From positions 620,001 to 684,000 of the forward strand of contig NZ_JACGUT010000084.1 of the NCBI RefSeq assembly GCF_014076845.1: a stretch of 64,000 bases of DNA. The letters are read 5' to 3'. This DNA is from Colwellia sp. MB3u-41. GTDB lineage: Bacteria; Pseudomonadota; Gammaproteobacteria; Enterobacterales; Alteromonadaceae. The translations under genes were made by a program, and so were the position numbers. The notes beneath the pieces were generated by a model that was not told where the DNA came from, searched no databases, and saw only the letters and a program-made list of their open reading frames with translations. Position 1 is the first letter of the stretch. Every line of letters starts with the position of its first letter. Below are positions 38,319-47,164 of the stretch, one piece after another.

Positions 38319-38675
38319 ATGGATATTTTTACCACCGTATTAACACGTGTTGTACAGGTGCAAATTAAACCAGAACGCTTACGTGTAAAAGCTTTAGCTA
38401 AAGAGCCTTCAATTAATAAGTTAACGGATGACCCTGATCATATTGAAAGTCATGAAAACTATGTTGACTTTTCTAAAGAGAATTCAGAAAAAAAACAAGA
38501 GCACAAAAATCAGAATCAGCACCCAGAGAGTATATTAGAGGTTGAAGACGATATTGCCGACAATCGTGTAGATGACATATCAGGAGTGATCACCCACAAA
38601 GAAGAGCTGATTCACCCCGTAAAAAAACATGATGAACTTGATGAAGACATCCATCATTTAGATCTTTTTGTTTAA
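38319..38675 (+). CDS. Hypothetical protein rich in Asp, Glu and His
   Basis: This 118-residue protein begins with a short hydrophobic-amphipathic stretch (MDIFTTVLTRVVQVQIKPERLRV). The rest is low-complexity and highly charged: nine His, many Asp and Glu, no Cys, and probably disordered. I recognise no family. It is transcribed divergently from the his operon. The ATG lacks a strong ribosome binding site, and yoaA follows after about 100 bases. The clean, biased composition over the full length favours a real gene. Confidence 0.55.
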   Translation: MDIFTTVLTRVVQVQIKPERLRVKALAKEPSINKLTDDPDHIESHENYVDFSKENSEKKQEHKNQNQHPESILEVEDDIADNRVDDISGVITHKEELIHPVKKHDELDEDIHHLDLFV

Positions 38676-38772
38676 AGTTTTTATCAAACACAGACTACAT
38701 TAATGGAATGTGTATTTCTCTCTGGCTTTTTATTCTTTATACTGGCAACAATATTTATTAGTAGTATTTTTC

Positions 38773-40701
38773 ATGACACTCGTTGAACAAGCATTTTCAT
38801 CCTCAGGTATTCTCGCTAAAGTGCTTTCCGGCTATTCTCCGAGGCAGGCTCAAATTGATATGGCGATAGATGTTGAACGCGCCATAGAACATAAAAGTTG
38901 CTTAATTGTTGAAGCAGGTACGGGGACCGGCAAAACCTTTGCTTATTTGATACCTTCATTGCTTTCAGAAAAAAAAGTGATTGTTTCAACGGGGACGAAA
39001 AACTTACAAGAGCAATTGTTTCATAAAGATATTCCGCTTATTCGTAATGCCATGGCGACTAATGTGCAAATTGCCTTACTAAAAGGGCGAGCAAATTACC
39101 TGTGTATTTATCGCCTTGAACTTTATGTAAAAGAGCGAGGGCAATTGGATGCAGCAATGCTGACAGATTTTGTCAAAATTCGTTCATGGGCAACATCAAC
39201 CCGTAGCGGAGATATTGGCGAAATAGTTGATGTAGCCGAAGACTCCGGCATATTTCCTTTTGTTACCAGTACCACCGATAATTGTTTGGCAAAAGATTGC
39301 CCTAATTTTGACGACTGTTATTTAGTTCAAGCACGTAAAAAAGCCATTGACGCTGATGTGTTGGTGGTTAATCACCATTTGTTTTTTGCTGATATGGCGC
39401 TAAAAGATACCGGTTTTGGTGAACTTATTCCCAAGGCTGATGTGGTCATTTTTGATGAAGCTCATCAAATTCCTGATATTGCGAGTGAATACTTTGGTGA
39501 AGCTTTTTCTACTAAGCAAGTGCTTGATTTATGCTCTGATGTTATTCAAATATATAAAACAACATTGACTGATGTGAAGCAACTCGGAAAAGCGGCGGAG
39601 AAATGTCAAAAGGCTGCACAAGAGTTTAGGTTGTTATTTTACCATGATCCAGAACGAGGCAATTGGCGAGAAAAATATCGTCAACCAAGATTTGAACAGG
39701 CATTTGCTGCATTAAAAACTGATCTCGATTTTCTGTATCAAGTGATTAAATTATGTATCTCACGTAATGAAGCCATTGATAATTGTTATGAGCGTGCGGT
39801 AGATATACTTGCTAAATACGACATTATGGCGAATGTTGACATAGATGGTATGAGTTTTTGGTATGAAACGACTCGTCGGCATGTGGTCTTACACTTAACT
39901 CCCTTAAGTGTTGCTGACAAATTTAGTGACTATATTGCTAAATCAGAGGCGGGTTGGGTGTTTACTTCAGCCACTTTAGCAGTAAATGGTGGCTTTGATC
40001 ATTTTTCTCAGCAATTAGGGTTGAATTTAGCCAAAACTAAAGCGGCAACGTTACTTGTTGATAGTCCGTTTGATTATCAAGCGCAGTCACAACTCGTGGT
40101 GCCACGTTACTTACCTGATGCTCAGCACCATGGTCGAGCATTAGCATTAGCTGAATTAGCAATACCTTTAATTTTGGCGAGTCAGGGCGCTTGTTTCTTA
40201 TTGTTCACGAGCTATAGAATGTTAAATCAAGTGGCTGATATTTTAGCCGAAAAGATTGAATCCCCCTTATTAGTGCAGGGGCGAATGAGTAAAGGACTTT
40301 TATTAGCTGCTTTTATCGATAATCCGCAAGCGATTTTATTGGCAACGGCAAGTTTCTGGGAAGGCGTTGATGTGCGAGGCGACAAATTAACTTGTGTGAT
40401 CATTGATAAATTACCGTTCGCTTCGCCTGATGACCCCATGTTGCAGGCGCGTTGTGAGGATGTTCGACGTCGTGGTGGCGATCCTTTTGCTGAAATTCAA
40501 TTACCGCAAGCTGTTATAGCATTAAAACAGGGCGTTGGTCGTTTAATTCGAGATGTTACCGACCAAGGCGTCATGGTAATATGCGACGATAGGCTAGTGA
40601 ATCGACCTTATGGTGAAGTCTTTTTAAAAAGCTTACCAACGATGAAACGCAGTCGAGATATTGAGCAAGCAAGCCGATTTTTGACCACGTTATCGAAATA
40701 A
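38773..40701 (+). CDS. yoaA: ATP-dependent DNA helicase YoaA (DinG/XPD-like, iron-sulfur)
   Basis: I chose ATG 38773 (MTLVEQAFSSSG), giving 642 residues, because the 21 residues before it are hydrophobic and aromatic, unlike the family. Walker A is AGTGTGKT (48-55) and Walker B is FDEAH. The cysteines of an iron-sulfur cluster lie in NYLCIYR and DNCLAKDCPNFDDC (about 109-205). Helicase motif V/VI is in KQGVGRLIRD near residue 590. It unwinds damaged or gapped DNA; the E. coli protein works with the polymerase chi subunit. It stands before tsaB, as in enterics. The ribosome binding site is weak. Confidence 0.92.
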   Translation: MTLVEQAFSSSGILAKVLSGYSPRQAQIDMAIDVERAIEHKSCLIVEAGTGTGKTFAYLIPSLLSEKKVIVSTGTKNLQEQLFHKDIPLIRNAMATNVQIALLKGRANYLCIYRLELYVKERGQLDAAMLTDFVKIRSWATSTRSGDIGEIVDVAEDSGIFPFVTSTTDNCLAKDCPNFDDCYLVQARKKAIDADVLVVNHHLFFADMALKDTGFGELIPKADVVIFDEAHQIPDIASEYFGEAFSTKQVLDLCSDVIQIYKTTLTDVKQLGKAAEKCQKAAQEFRLLFYHDPERGNWREKYRQPRFEQAFAALKTDLDFLYQVIKLCISRNEAIDNCYERAVDILAKYDIMANVDIDGMSFWYETTRRHVVLHLTPLSVADKFSDYIAKSEAGWVFTSATLAVNGGFDHFSQQLGLNLAKTKAATLLVDSPFDYQAQSQLVVPRYLPDAQHHGRALALAELAIPLILASQGACFLLFTSYRMLNQVADILAEKIESPLLVQGRMSKGLLLAAFIDNPQAILLATASFWEGVDVRGDKLTCVIIDKLPFASPDDPMLQARCEDVRRRGGDPFAEIQLPQAVIALKQGVGRLIRDVTDQGVMVICDDRLVNRPYGEVFLKSLPTMKRSRDIEQASRFLTTLSK

Positions 40702-40746
40702 CAGATAATTTAAAAAGCAATAACGACACATTTTAGAGAGAATAAT

Positions 40747-41448
40747 TTGAATTTTTTGGCAATAGACGCTTCAACTGAAGCATGTTCAGTCGCATTAACC
40801 TTTAATAACCAAACGATCAGTGAGTTTGAGTTAGCCCCACAATCACACAGCTTACTCTTACTGCCGATGATTGACCGCTTACTTAAAAAAGCAGATATAA
40901 AATTAGCGCAATTAGATGGGCTTATTTTTGGACAAGGACCCGGAAGTTTTACAGGGGTACGAATTGGCGTTGGCGTTGCACAAGGTTTAGCTTTTGCGGC
41001 AGACCTAAAAGTTGTTGGCGTGTCAACGTTACAAGCGATGGCGCAAAAGGCTTATAGATTGCATCAACAAGTTGAGGTCATCGCGACTATTGATGCCCGT
41101 ATGTCAGAAGTTTATGCAGGTTATTATCAGTTAAATGCACAAGGTATTATGGAAGCTGCCCTTGATGATACGGTGTTACCTCCTGCCAAATTAGCGGAGT
41201 ATTTGAGTGGCTTTTTAACTGAAAATCAACAGGTTTATGGTGTCGGTACAGGATGGGACGCTTATAAAACAGAACTTGAAACCTTAAAAATTAATGCTGG
41301 AACGCCAGAAATAATTTTTCCTCATGCGGAAGAATTGTTAGATATTGGTCTGTACTACTTTTCAAAAGGAATGGCGGTAAGTGCTGAAAATGCGCAGCCT
41401 GTTTATGTACGTGATACCGTTTCATGGAAAAAACTGCCAGGCAGATAA
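40747..41448 (+). CDS. tsaB: tRNA threonylcarbamoyladenosine biosynthesis protein TsaB
   Basis: The 233-residue ASKHA-fold protein starts with TTG preceded by AGAGAG. It has FLAIDASTEACSVAL at the start, FGQGPGSFTGVRIGVGVAQGLA (about 60-81) and IDARMSEVYAGYY in the middle. With TsaD and TsaE it forms the t6A-modifying complex for ANN-decoding tRNAs. It is paralogous to TsaD but lacks the metal site. It follows yoaA by 45 bases. Confidence 0.95.
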   Translation: MNFLAIDASTEACSVALTFNNQTISEFELAPQSHSLLLLPMIDRLLKKADIKLAQLDGLIFGQGPGSFTGVRIGVGVAQGLAFAADLKVVGVSTLQAMAQKAYRLHQQVEVIATIDARMSEVYAGYYQLNAQGIMEAALDDTVLPPAKLAEYLSGFLTENQQVYGVGTGWDAYKTELETLKINAGTPEIIFPHAEELLDIGLYYFSKGMAVSAENAQPVYVRDTVSWKKLPGR

Positions 41449-41474
41449 TTGATTTTATTTTAAGAAAAACACAA

Positions 41475-41500
41475 AAAGTTTTGTGATTTCACAAAACTTT
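41475..41500 (+). terminator. 11-bp hairpin between tsaB and the Gln/Ser-rich gene
   Basis: AAAGTTTTGTG and CACAAAACTTT pair perfectly around an ATTT loop. The 3' side lacks a T-run, so termination is uncertain. It ends 14 bases before the ATG of the next gene, so it could also control that gene's translation. Confidence 0.45.
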
Positions 41501-41514
41501 GGTAAATTTAAAGT

Positions 41515-41994
41515 ATGCAAATAAATAGTGCAAGTTCGTACACGCCCCAATCAAGCGGATCTTTGTCGGTTGATAACCCAAATCAGGTTGCTGAGCAACG
41601 TGACCGTTTTCGTGTACAAGAAACGCAGCAAAGCACGCAGCAAGTAGAAAAAAGTAATAAGCAAAGTGCGCAACAAACGCAAGAGCAAAGCAAACAAGCA
41701 GCCCAAGTTGAGCGTTTTGATATTGATGAGCAAGCACTTGCTCTGGTTGAACAAGCCCAATTCGAAAATCAACAAGCACAGCTCAACCAAAGTTCATCTC
41801 GAACATCTTTACAAAGTAATAATGCTTTTTCAGGCCAAAGTAACCCGCAAAGTGCTGATAAGAATGGTAGCCAAGCGAGCTATGACTCCCCATCAAAACA
41901 AAACCAAACGGCAATTGCGGCATACTCTTCAATAGACAACATTGCTCAACGTGAGAGTATTAAGCAGGTATTTGGTGTTGATTTACTCGCGTAA
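41515..41994 (+). CDS. Gln/Ser-rich low-complexity protein
   Basis: The 159-residue product is 40 percent or more Gln, Ser and Asn, with repeats such as TQQVEKSNKQSAQQTQEQS (about 42-60) and no membrane segment. A short ordered segment (ERFDIDEQALALVEQAQF) and the C-terminus YSSIDNIAQRESIKQVFGVDLLA look conserved-like. It is predicted largely disordered. I recognise no family. It lies inside the yoaA-tsaB-slp-fadD block, so it is probably a lineage-specific addition. No strong ribosome binding site is visible. Confidence 0.65.
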   Translation: MQINSASSYTPQSSGSLSVDNPNQVAEQRDRFRVQETQQSTQQVEKSNKQSAQQTQEQSKQAAQVERFDIDEQALALVEQAQFENQQAQLNQSSSRTSLQSNNAFSGQSNPQSADKNGSQASYDSPSKQNQTAIAAYSSIDNIAQRESIKQVFGVDLLA

Positions 41995-42058
41995 CAACCG
42001 CGCTGAATCACTTTTTGTCATTTTATAATTTATCCTTAAATATAATGAAAAATACAAT

Positions 42059-42721
42059 ATGAATACTCAATCGTTACCTTTCTCGACAAAATATCGCTTT
42101 TGGCTGATATTGTGTGCAGCCTTGATTTTGAGTCAAATTCCGATTATTTCGATTCCTTTTAAGTGGCTTGAAAGCTATTTTCATGAAATCAGTCATGGCT
42201 TGGCGGCTTTATTTACTGGCGGTTCTATTGTACAAATTCAATTGTTTTCGAACGGAGCAGGGCTGTGTACGACTCGTGGTGGTATGAGTTTTTTGATTAG
42301 CTTTATGGGGTATGCTGGCGCGGCATTATGGGGGATGGGCATTTATTATATTGCCACTATGCACCAACGAATAGCCCAAATATTGAGTGGTATTATTGCT
42401 TTATTATTACTAACGACTCTTGTTTTTTGGGCGAGAGATTTATTAACGTTGCTTATTATCACCGCTTTATTAGCGTTAGTTGTGTTGAAGTTTAAATACA
42501 GTAAATTAAGTTACTTGCAGATAAGTTTACAAATAACAGGAGCACTTATTTTACTCAATAGTGTAAAAAGCCCTTGGTACTTGATTGATGGACGAAATAT
42601 TGGTGACGGTGCCGCATTATCACAACTCACTGGCATACCTGAATTTTTATGGGTTATTGTATGGTTTAGCATTGGTGTTGGTGGTATTGTTTGGTTAGCA
42701 AGAACGTCTAAAAAAAGGTAA
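42059..42721 (+). CDS. M50-like membrane metallopeptidase
   Basis: This 220-residue protein has six or seven hydrophobic segments. The first helix leads into WLESYFHEISHGLAALFTGG, an HExxH zinc motif (about residues 43-47) placed at the membrane edge, as in M50 and M50B-type peptidases. A second family-typical loop is SFMGYAGAALWG. It may cleave membrane proteins; the natural substrate is unknown. Three bases separate it from the Slp lipoprotein gene, so the two are probably co-transcribed. Confidence 0.82.
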   Translation: MNTQSLPFSTKYRFWLILCAALILSQIPIISIPFKWLESYFHEISHGLAALFTGGSIVQIQLFSNGAGLCTTRGGMSFLISFMGYAGAALWGMGIYYIATMHQRIAQILSGIIALLLLTTLVFWARDLLTLLIITALLALVVLKFKYSKLSYLQISLQITGALILLNSVKSPWYLIDGRNIGDGAALSQLTGIPEFLWVIVWFSIGVGGIVWLARTSKKR

Positions 42722-42723
42722 AT

Positions 42724-43305
42724 ATGATGAAAAAACGTAACCTACTATTAATGTTACCTTTGTGGGTAAGTGCCTTATTTATGAGTGGCTGTACATCAGT
42801 TCCAGAAGCTTTACAGGTATCTGAAGAGACAGTACTGACAAATTTTTCTGTGGTTCGTGATAATACAAATAGTGAACAGGGCAAGCTCGCTCGCTGGGGC
42901 GGTGTCATTGCTAAAGTGACTAATAATGTGAACAACAGTATGCTGGAAGTTGTTTACTTTCCACTGAAATCATCGGGTAGACCTAAGCAAAGTGATGAAA
43001 CACAGGGACGTTTTCGTGTTTACTTTAATGGGTTACTTGATCCTATAATTTATAAAGAAGGTCGAAGTATAACGGCTTTAGGCAGTGTTGCAGTCTCAGA
43101 GGAAGGAAAAATTGGCGAACACGAATATAAGTATCCTGTGCTGAAATCGTCGTATATACATTTATGGAAAGACATTCAGAAAGTTGATGTAAGTATGACG
43201 CATAATCCTTTTTGGTACTCCCCTTCGTTCTGGCATTATCAGCGCCCATCGTACTATCCCAGAAGCGTAATTGTGCGTAAAGCTTCAGCGCCTGTTAAAA
43301 AATAA
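42724..43305 (+). CDS. Slp-family outer-membrane lipoprotein
   Basis: The 193-residue protein has a lipoprotein signal with FMSGC as lipobox (Cys23). The mature part has the Slp-family core: LARWGGVIAKVTNNVNNSMLEVVYFPLKSSGRPK, then GRFRVYFNGLLDPIIYKEGRSITALG and HLWKDIQKVDV. Slp and its paralogue YeaY are starvation-induced outer-membrane lipoproteins. Its place between tsaB and fadD is that of enteric yeaY. It ends in a Tyr/Pro/Trp-rich tail with a basic end. Confidence 0.92.
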   Translation: MMKKRNLLLMLPLWVSALFMSGCTSVPEALQVSEETVLTNFSVVRDNTNSEQGKLARWGGVIAKVTNNVNNSMLEVVYFPLKSSGRPKQSDETQGRFRVYFNGLLDPIIYKEGRSITALGSVAVSEEGKIGEHEYKYPVLKSSYIHLWKDIQKVDVSMTHNPFWYSPSFWHYQRPSYYPRSVIVRKASAPVKK

Positions 43306-43320
43306 ATAGTTAGCTTTTTT

Positions 43321-44187
43321 ATGATAAATAAAATTGAAGAAATTAGTTTTAATTTAGGTGAACTGACCCTGACTGGTTTGGCTTTTGGCGATAAAAATGA
43401 TGAGTTGTTGCTGTGCCTGCACGGCTGGTTAGATAACGCAGCTAGCTTTTTACCATTAATGCCTTACTTAAAAGGTAAGCGTGTTATCGCATTAGATTGG
43501 CCGGGACATGGCTTGTCGTCTCACAGAAGTGCGGATGCTCATTATCACTTTATAGATTATGTTTATGATTTGTTACTGCTGTGGGAGACAAATCAATGGC
43601 AAAAAATTGATATTGTTGCTCATTCAATGGGCGGTATGATCTCTTCTGCATTTTCAGCGGCTTTTCCGGAAAAAGTTAAATCATTAACCTTACTTGATTC
43701 TATTGGCTTTATAAGTAGTGACGCACAAGAAAGCACTGAGCATTTGCGTAAAGGGATGCTCAGTCGCTTAAAGAGTAATGCAGACATAACATCCTCATCT
43801 AAAAAGAAGAAAATTCATCCAAGTCTTGAATCTGCGGTTAATGCTAGGGTTCAAGTGTCTGATTTAAGTTTTGAACAGGCAAAATTACTTGTTGAACGAG
43901 GGATCATTAAAGAAAAGAACGGTTTTTTTTGGCGCTCTGATAGTCGTTTAAGAACCAGTTCTGCGTATCGTCTTACTTTAGGACAAGCGAAACAATTTAT
44001 TCAAGATATTTCCATACCTGTACAATTAATTTATGGTGATAAAGGTTTGTCTTTTGTACAAAGTGGTTTAAAAGAATTTGCGCCTTTGTTTGGTCACTTT
44101 TCCAGTCATAAATTAATAGGAGGACATCATTTCCATATGGAAACCCCTGAGGCCACCAGTAGACAAATTTTAGAGTTTATTAGCTGA
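43321..44187 (+). CDS. Alpha/beta hydrolase
   Basis: This 288-residue hydrolase has the oxyanion segment LCLHGWLDNAASF (about residues 30-42), DWPGHGLSSHR, the nucleophile elbow AHSMGGM (Ser about 102), an Asp in IYGDKGLSF and the His in IGGHHFHMETP. It resembles the small esterases frequently found next to fadD in marine Gammaproteobacteria. The ester substrate is not known. It sits between the lipoprotein gene and fadD. Confidence 0.9.
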   Translation: MINKIEEISFNLGELTLTGLAFGDKNDELLLCLHGWLDNAASFLPLMPYLKGKRVIALDWPGHGLSSHRSADAHYHFIDYVYDLLLLWETNQWQKIDIVAHSMGGMISSAFSAAFPEKVKSLTLLDSIGFISSDAQESTEHLRKGMLSRLKSNADITSSSKKKKIHPSLESAVNARVQVSDLSFEQAKLLVERGIIKEKNGFFWRSDSRLRTSSAYRLTLGQAKQFIQDISIPVQLIYGDKGLSFVQSGLKEFAPLFGHFSSHKLIGGHHFHMETPEATSRQILEFIS

Positions 44188-44416
44188 TTTTTTCTAATAT
44201 TGGCTATTTATTAAAGAGAAAGCTGTAAACCCTAACAAAAATTATAGACATCAGACCAGTAATCACGTAAAAAGAAAATTCAAACATCCGTTTTAATAAT
44301 TCAAATAATTAATATAAAATAAAATGACGAGTTCGATTAAACAATAAAACTAAAAATATTAATCGAATAAAACCAATAATCGTCTAAAGTTAAGCTATTA
44401 ATAGAGGAGTCGTAAA

Positions 44417-46081
44417 GTGCAAAAAACGCAAAAAATTTGGCTTGAAAAAAGTTATCCACCTGGTGTCCCATTTGAGATTGATGCAGATAAATACTCCTCA
44501 TTATCTGATATGTTCAATAAATACGTTGATCTTTATGCTGAACGTACTGCCTTTATTAATATGGGTGCAGAGATAAATTACCGAGATTTAGAAATTCAAT
44601 CAAAAGCTTTTGCTGCTTATCTGCAACATGACTTAGGACTAGTTAAGGGCGATAAGTTCGCTATTATGGTGCCAAACTGTTTGCAATACCCAATCGCATT
44701 ATTTGGTGCTTTGCTTGCTGGTTTAACGGTTGTTAACGTAAACCCGTTATACACTGCTCGTGAACTTGAGCATCAATTGAAAGATTCTGGTACTAAAGCG
44801 ATGCTGATCATTGAGAACTTCGCGAGTACCTTAGAAAAAGTCATTGATAATACCTCTGTTGAACATGTCATTCTTACGTCATTAGGCGATAGACTAGGTA
44901 TGGTAAAAGGCGCAGTGGTTAATTGTGTTGTTAAATACGTTAAAAAAATGGTCCCCGCTTTTAAGCTAGCTAATCCTATTCGATTTAACAAAGTTATTTC
45001 ACAAGGCCTGCTAAAAACGTATAAGCCTGTTGTTCTTTGCGGTGAAGATCTCGCATTCTTGCAATATACGGGTGGTACAACCGGTGTTTCAAAAGGGGCT
45101 ATGCTGACCCATCGAAATATGATTGCCAATTTATTACAAGCGAAAGCTGCAATAAAACCATTAATGGAAGATGGTAAAGAACTCGTTGTAACCGCTTTAC
45201 CGCTTTATCATATCTTTGCATTAACGGCCAACTGTCTAACTTTTTTGACGTTAGGTGGTACCAACTTGTTGATCACTAATCCTCGAGATATGCCAGGTTT
45301 TGTAAAAGAACTTGCTAAGTATCGCTTCACGGCAATAACAGGAGTTAATACTTTATTTAATGGTTTATTGAACACATCAGGGTTTAATGAACTTGATTTT
45401 AGTGCGTTAAAAATGTCACTAGGCGGCGGCATGGCAGTGCAACGCTCTGTAGGTGAAGAATGGGAGCGTGTTACGGGTACGCGTTTATTAGAAGGGTATG
45501 GTTTAACAGAATGTGCGCCTTTAGTGACATTATGTCCTTATAACCAAAAAAGTTACAGTGGTAACATTGGTCTGCCTGCTTCATCAACAGATATACGTAT
45601 CATCAAAGATGACGGAAGTGACGCAGAAATAGGTGAACCAGGTGAAATGTGGGTTAAAGGCCCGCAAGTTATGAAAGGCTATTATCAACGTGAACAAGAA
45701 ACAGCTGAAATCCTCAAAGAAGGTTGGTTAGCGACAGGTGATGTAGCGGTTATGGATGATCAAGGTTTCTTTAAAATCGTTGACCGTAAAAAGGATATGA
45801 TTATTGTTTCAGGCTTTAACGTTTATCCTAATGAAATTGAAGAAGTGGTGATGATGCATGAAGGTGTATTAGAAGTTGCTGCTATCGGTATTGAACATGA
45901 AGCAACGGGTGAAGCAGTAAAAATATTTGTTGTTCTTAAAGACAAAACGCTTACAGATAAAGATCTTATTAAACATTGCAGAGAAAACTTAACCAGTTAT
46001 AAAGTTCCTAAGCATGTTGAGTTTCGAGATGAATTGCCAAAAACAAATGTCGGTAAAATTTTAAGACGAGAACTAAGATAA
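44417..46081 (+). CDS. fadD: Long-chain-fatty-acid-CoA ligase
   Basis: The 554-residue AMP-forming ligase starts with GTG after GAGGAG. The ATP loop is [18 protein letters not shown] (about residues 215-232). It also has [35 protein letters not shown] and the C-terminal Lys in GKILRRELR. It activates imported or released fatty acids to acyl-CoA at the inner membrane for beta-oxidation and regulation. Its position downstream of slp conserves the enteric fadD-yeaY-tsaB-yoaA block. A 229-base upstream gap presumably holds its own promoter. Confidence 0.96.
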   Translation: MQKTQKIWLEKSYPPGVPFEIDADKYSSLSDMFNKYVDLYAERTAFINMGAEINYRDLEIQSKAFAAYLQHDLGLVKGDKFAIMVPNCLQYPIALFGALLAGLTVVNVNPLYTARELEHQLKDSGTKAMLIIENFASTLEKVIDNTSVEHVILTSLGDRLGMVKGAVVNCVVKYVKKMVPAFKLANPIRFNKVISQGLLKTYKPVVLCGEDLAFLQYTGGTTGVSKGAMLTHRNMIANLLQAKAAIKPLMEDGKELVVTALPLYHIFALTANCLTFLTLGGTNLLITNPRDMPGFVKELAKYRFTAITGVNTLFNGLLNTSGFNELDFSALKMSLGGGMAVQRSVGEEWERVTGTRLLEGYGLTECAPLVTLCPYNQKSYSGNIGLPASSTDIRIIKDDGSDAEIGEPGEMWVKGPQVMKGYYQREQETAEILKEGWLATGDVAVMDDQGFFKIVDRKKDMIIVSGFNVYPNEIEEVVMMHEGVLEVAAIGIEHEATGEAVKIFVVLKDKTLTDKDLIKHCRENLTSYKVPKHVEFRDELPKTNVGKILRRELR

Positions 46082-46112
46082 CGCGTGAATACACTGATAA
46101 AAATGTATGCAT

Positions 46113-46152
46113 AAAAAAGGCTGCAACTGTTTAACACTTGCAGCCTTTTTTA
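46113..46152. terminator. Bidirectional terminator between fadD and yciK
   Basis: AAAAAAGGCTGCAA and TTGCAGCCTTTTTT form a 14-bp stem with A/T-runs on both sides, between two convergent stops. Confidence 0.9.
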
Positions 46153-46155
46153 ATT

Positions 46156-46896
46156 TTACTTTTGTGCGTTAACACGTTGTCCGTTAACCGACAAACTATC
46201 AGTCGTCATTAAATAAACATAAGCGGGCATAATATCTTTTGGTTTTGCTGAGTCATGCTCACTTTCTCCTGGGTAAGCAATACCACGCATTGGTGTGCGC
46301 GTTGCACCAGGATTAATGACATTAACCCGTAAGGTGCTCGTTTCGTATTCATCAGCAATGACTTGCATGAGTCCTTCAGTGGCAAACTTAGACACACTAT
46401 AAGCGCCCCAATAAGCTTTACCTTTGTTACCGACACCAGAAGTGGTAAACACTAATGAGGCATTGTCACTGAGTAATAATGCAGGAATTAACGCTTGTGC
46501 CATCAAATGTTGAGCCGTTACATTGACTTGCATAACGTCTTGCCAAATTTGTTCGTGCACCTGAGTGTAAGGGGTAAGTTCACCAAGTATTGAAGCATTA
46601 AGTAATGCCCCATCAAGTTGTCCAAACTGATCCACAATTGTTGAGGTCATATCAATATAGTTTTGTTTCGACGCACCTTTTAAATCGAGTGGAATAATGG
46701 CCGGTTCAGCTGAACCTTGAGCAATTATCTCGTCGTAAACTGATTCTAATTTAGCTGTGGTTTTCCCTAATAAAATAACAGTAGCGCCTAATTCTGCATA
46801 CGTTAATGCAGCTTGACGACCAATACCATCTCCTGCGCCGGTGACTAAAATTATTTTATTGGCTAAAGATTTTGCCGTTATTGGGTAATTAAACAT
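46156..46896 (-). CDS. yciK: SDR-family oxidoreductase YciK
   Basis: The 246-residue Rossmann protein has TGAGDGIGRQAALTYAELGA, the catalytic Tyr and Lys in WGAYSVSKFATEGL and ALLNASILGELTPY, matching YciK. The substrate is unknown. It lies between fadD and the lipase gene on the opposite strand. Confidence 0.92.
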   Translation of the reverse strand: MFNYPITAKSLANKIILVTGAGDGIGRQAALTYAELGATVILLGKTTAKLESVYDEIIAQGSAEPAIIPLDLKGASKQNYIDMTSTIVDQFGQLDGALLNASILGELTPYTQVHEQIWQDVMQVNVTAQHLMAQALIPALLLSDNASLVFTTSGVGNKGKAYWGAYSVSKFATEGLMQVIADEYETSTLRVNVINPGATRTPMRGIAYPGESEHDSAKPKDIMPAYVYLMTTDSLSVNGQRVNAQK

Positions 46897-47164
46897 AGTT
46901 TGAACACAAATTATTTATGAAAATATGAGGAGTAATTCTACTACTTTGCCCTACTGACTGACGAGTAATATTTGAAATTTTTAGCTAAAATAGCGCTATA
47001 AGTTATAATAAAACAAAAAACCGCTAGCACTTAGGCAATTCTTGCGTTAAGTTTAACTGGTCGAACAAGTTAATTTTGTGATCGAAATATCATAAAATTA
47101 AAAATAAATAAAAAATAAAGCATAAAAAGCTAAATAATATAAAGCTCGTCTGTGGGGAGATAAA

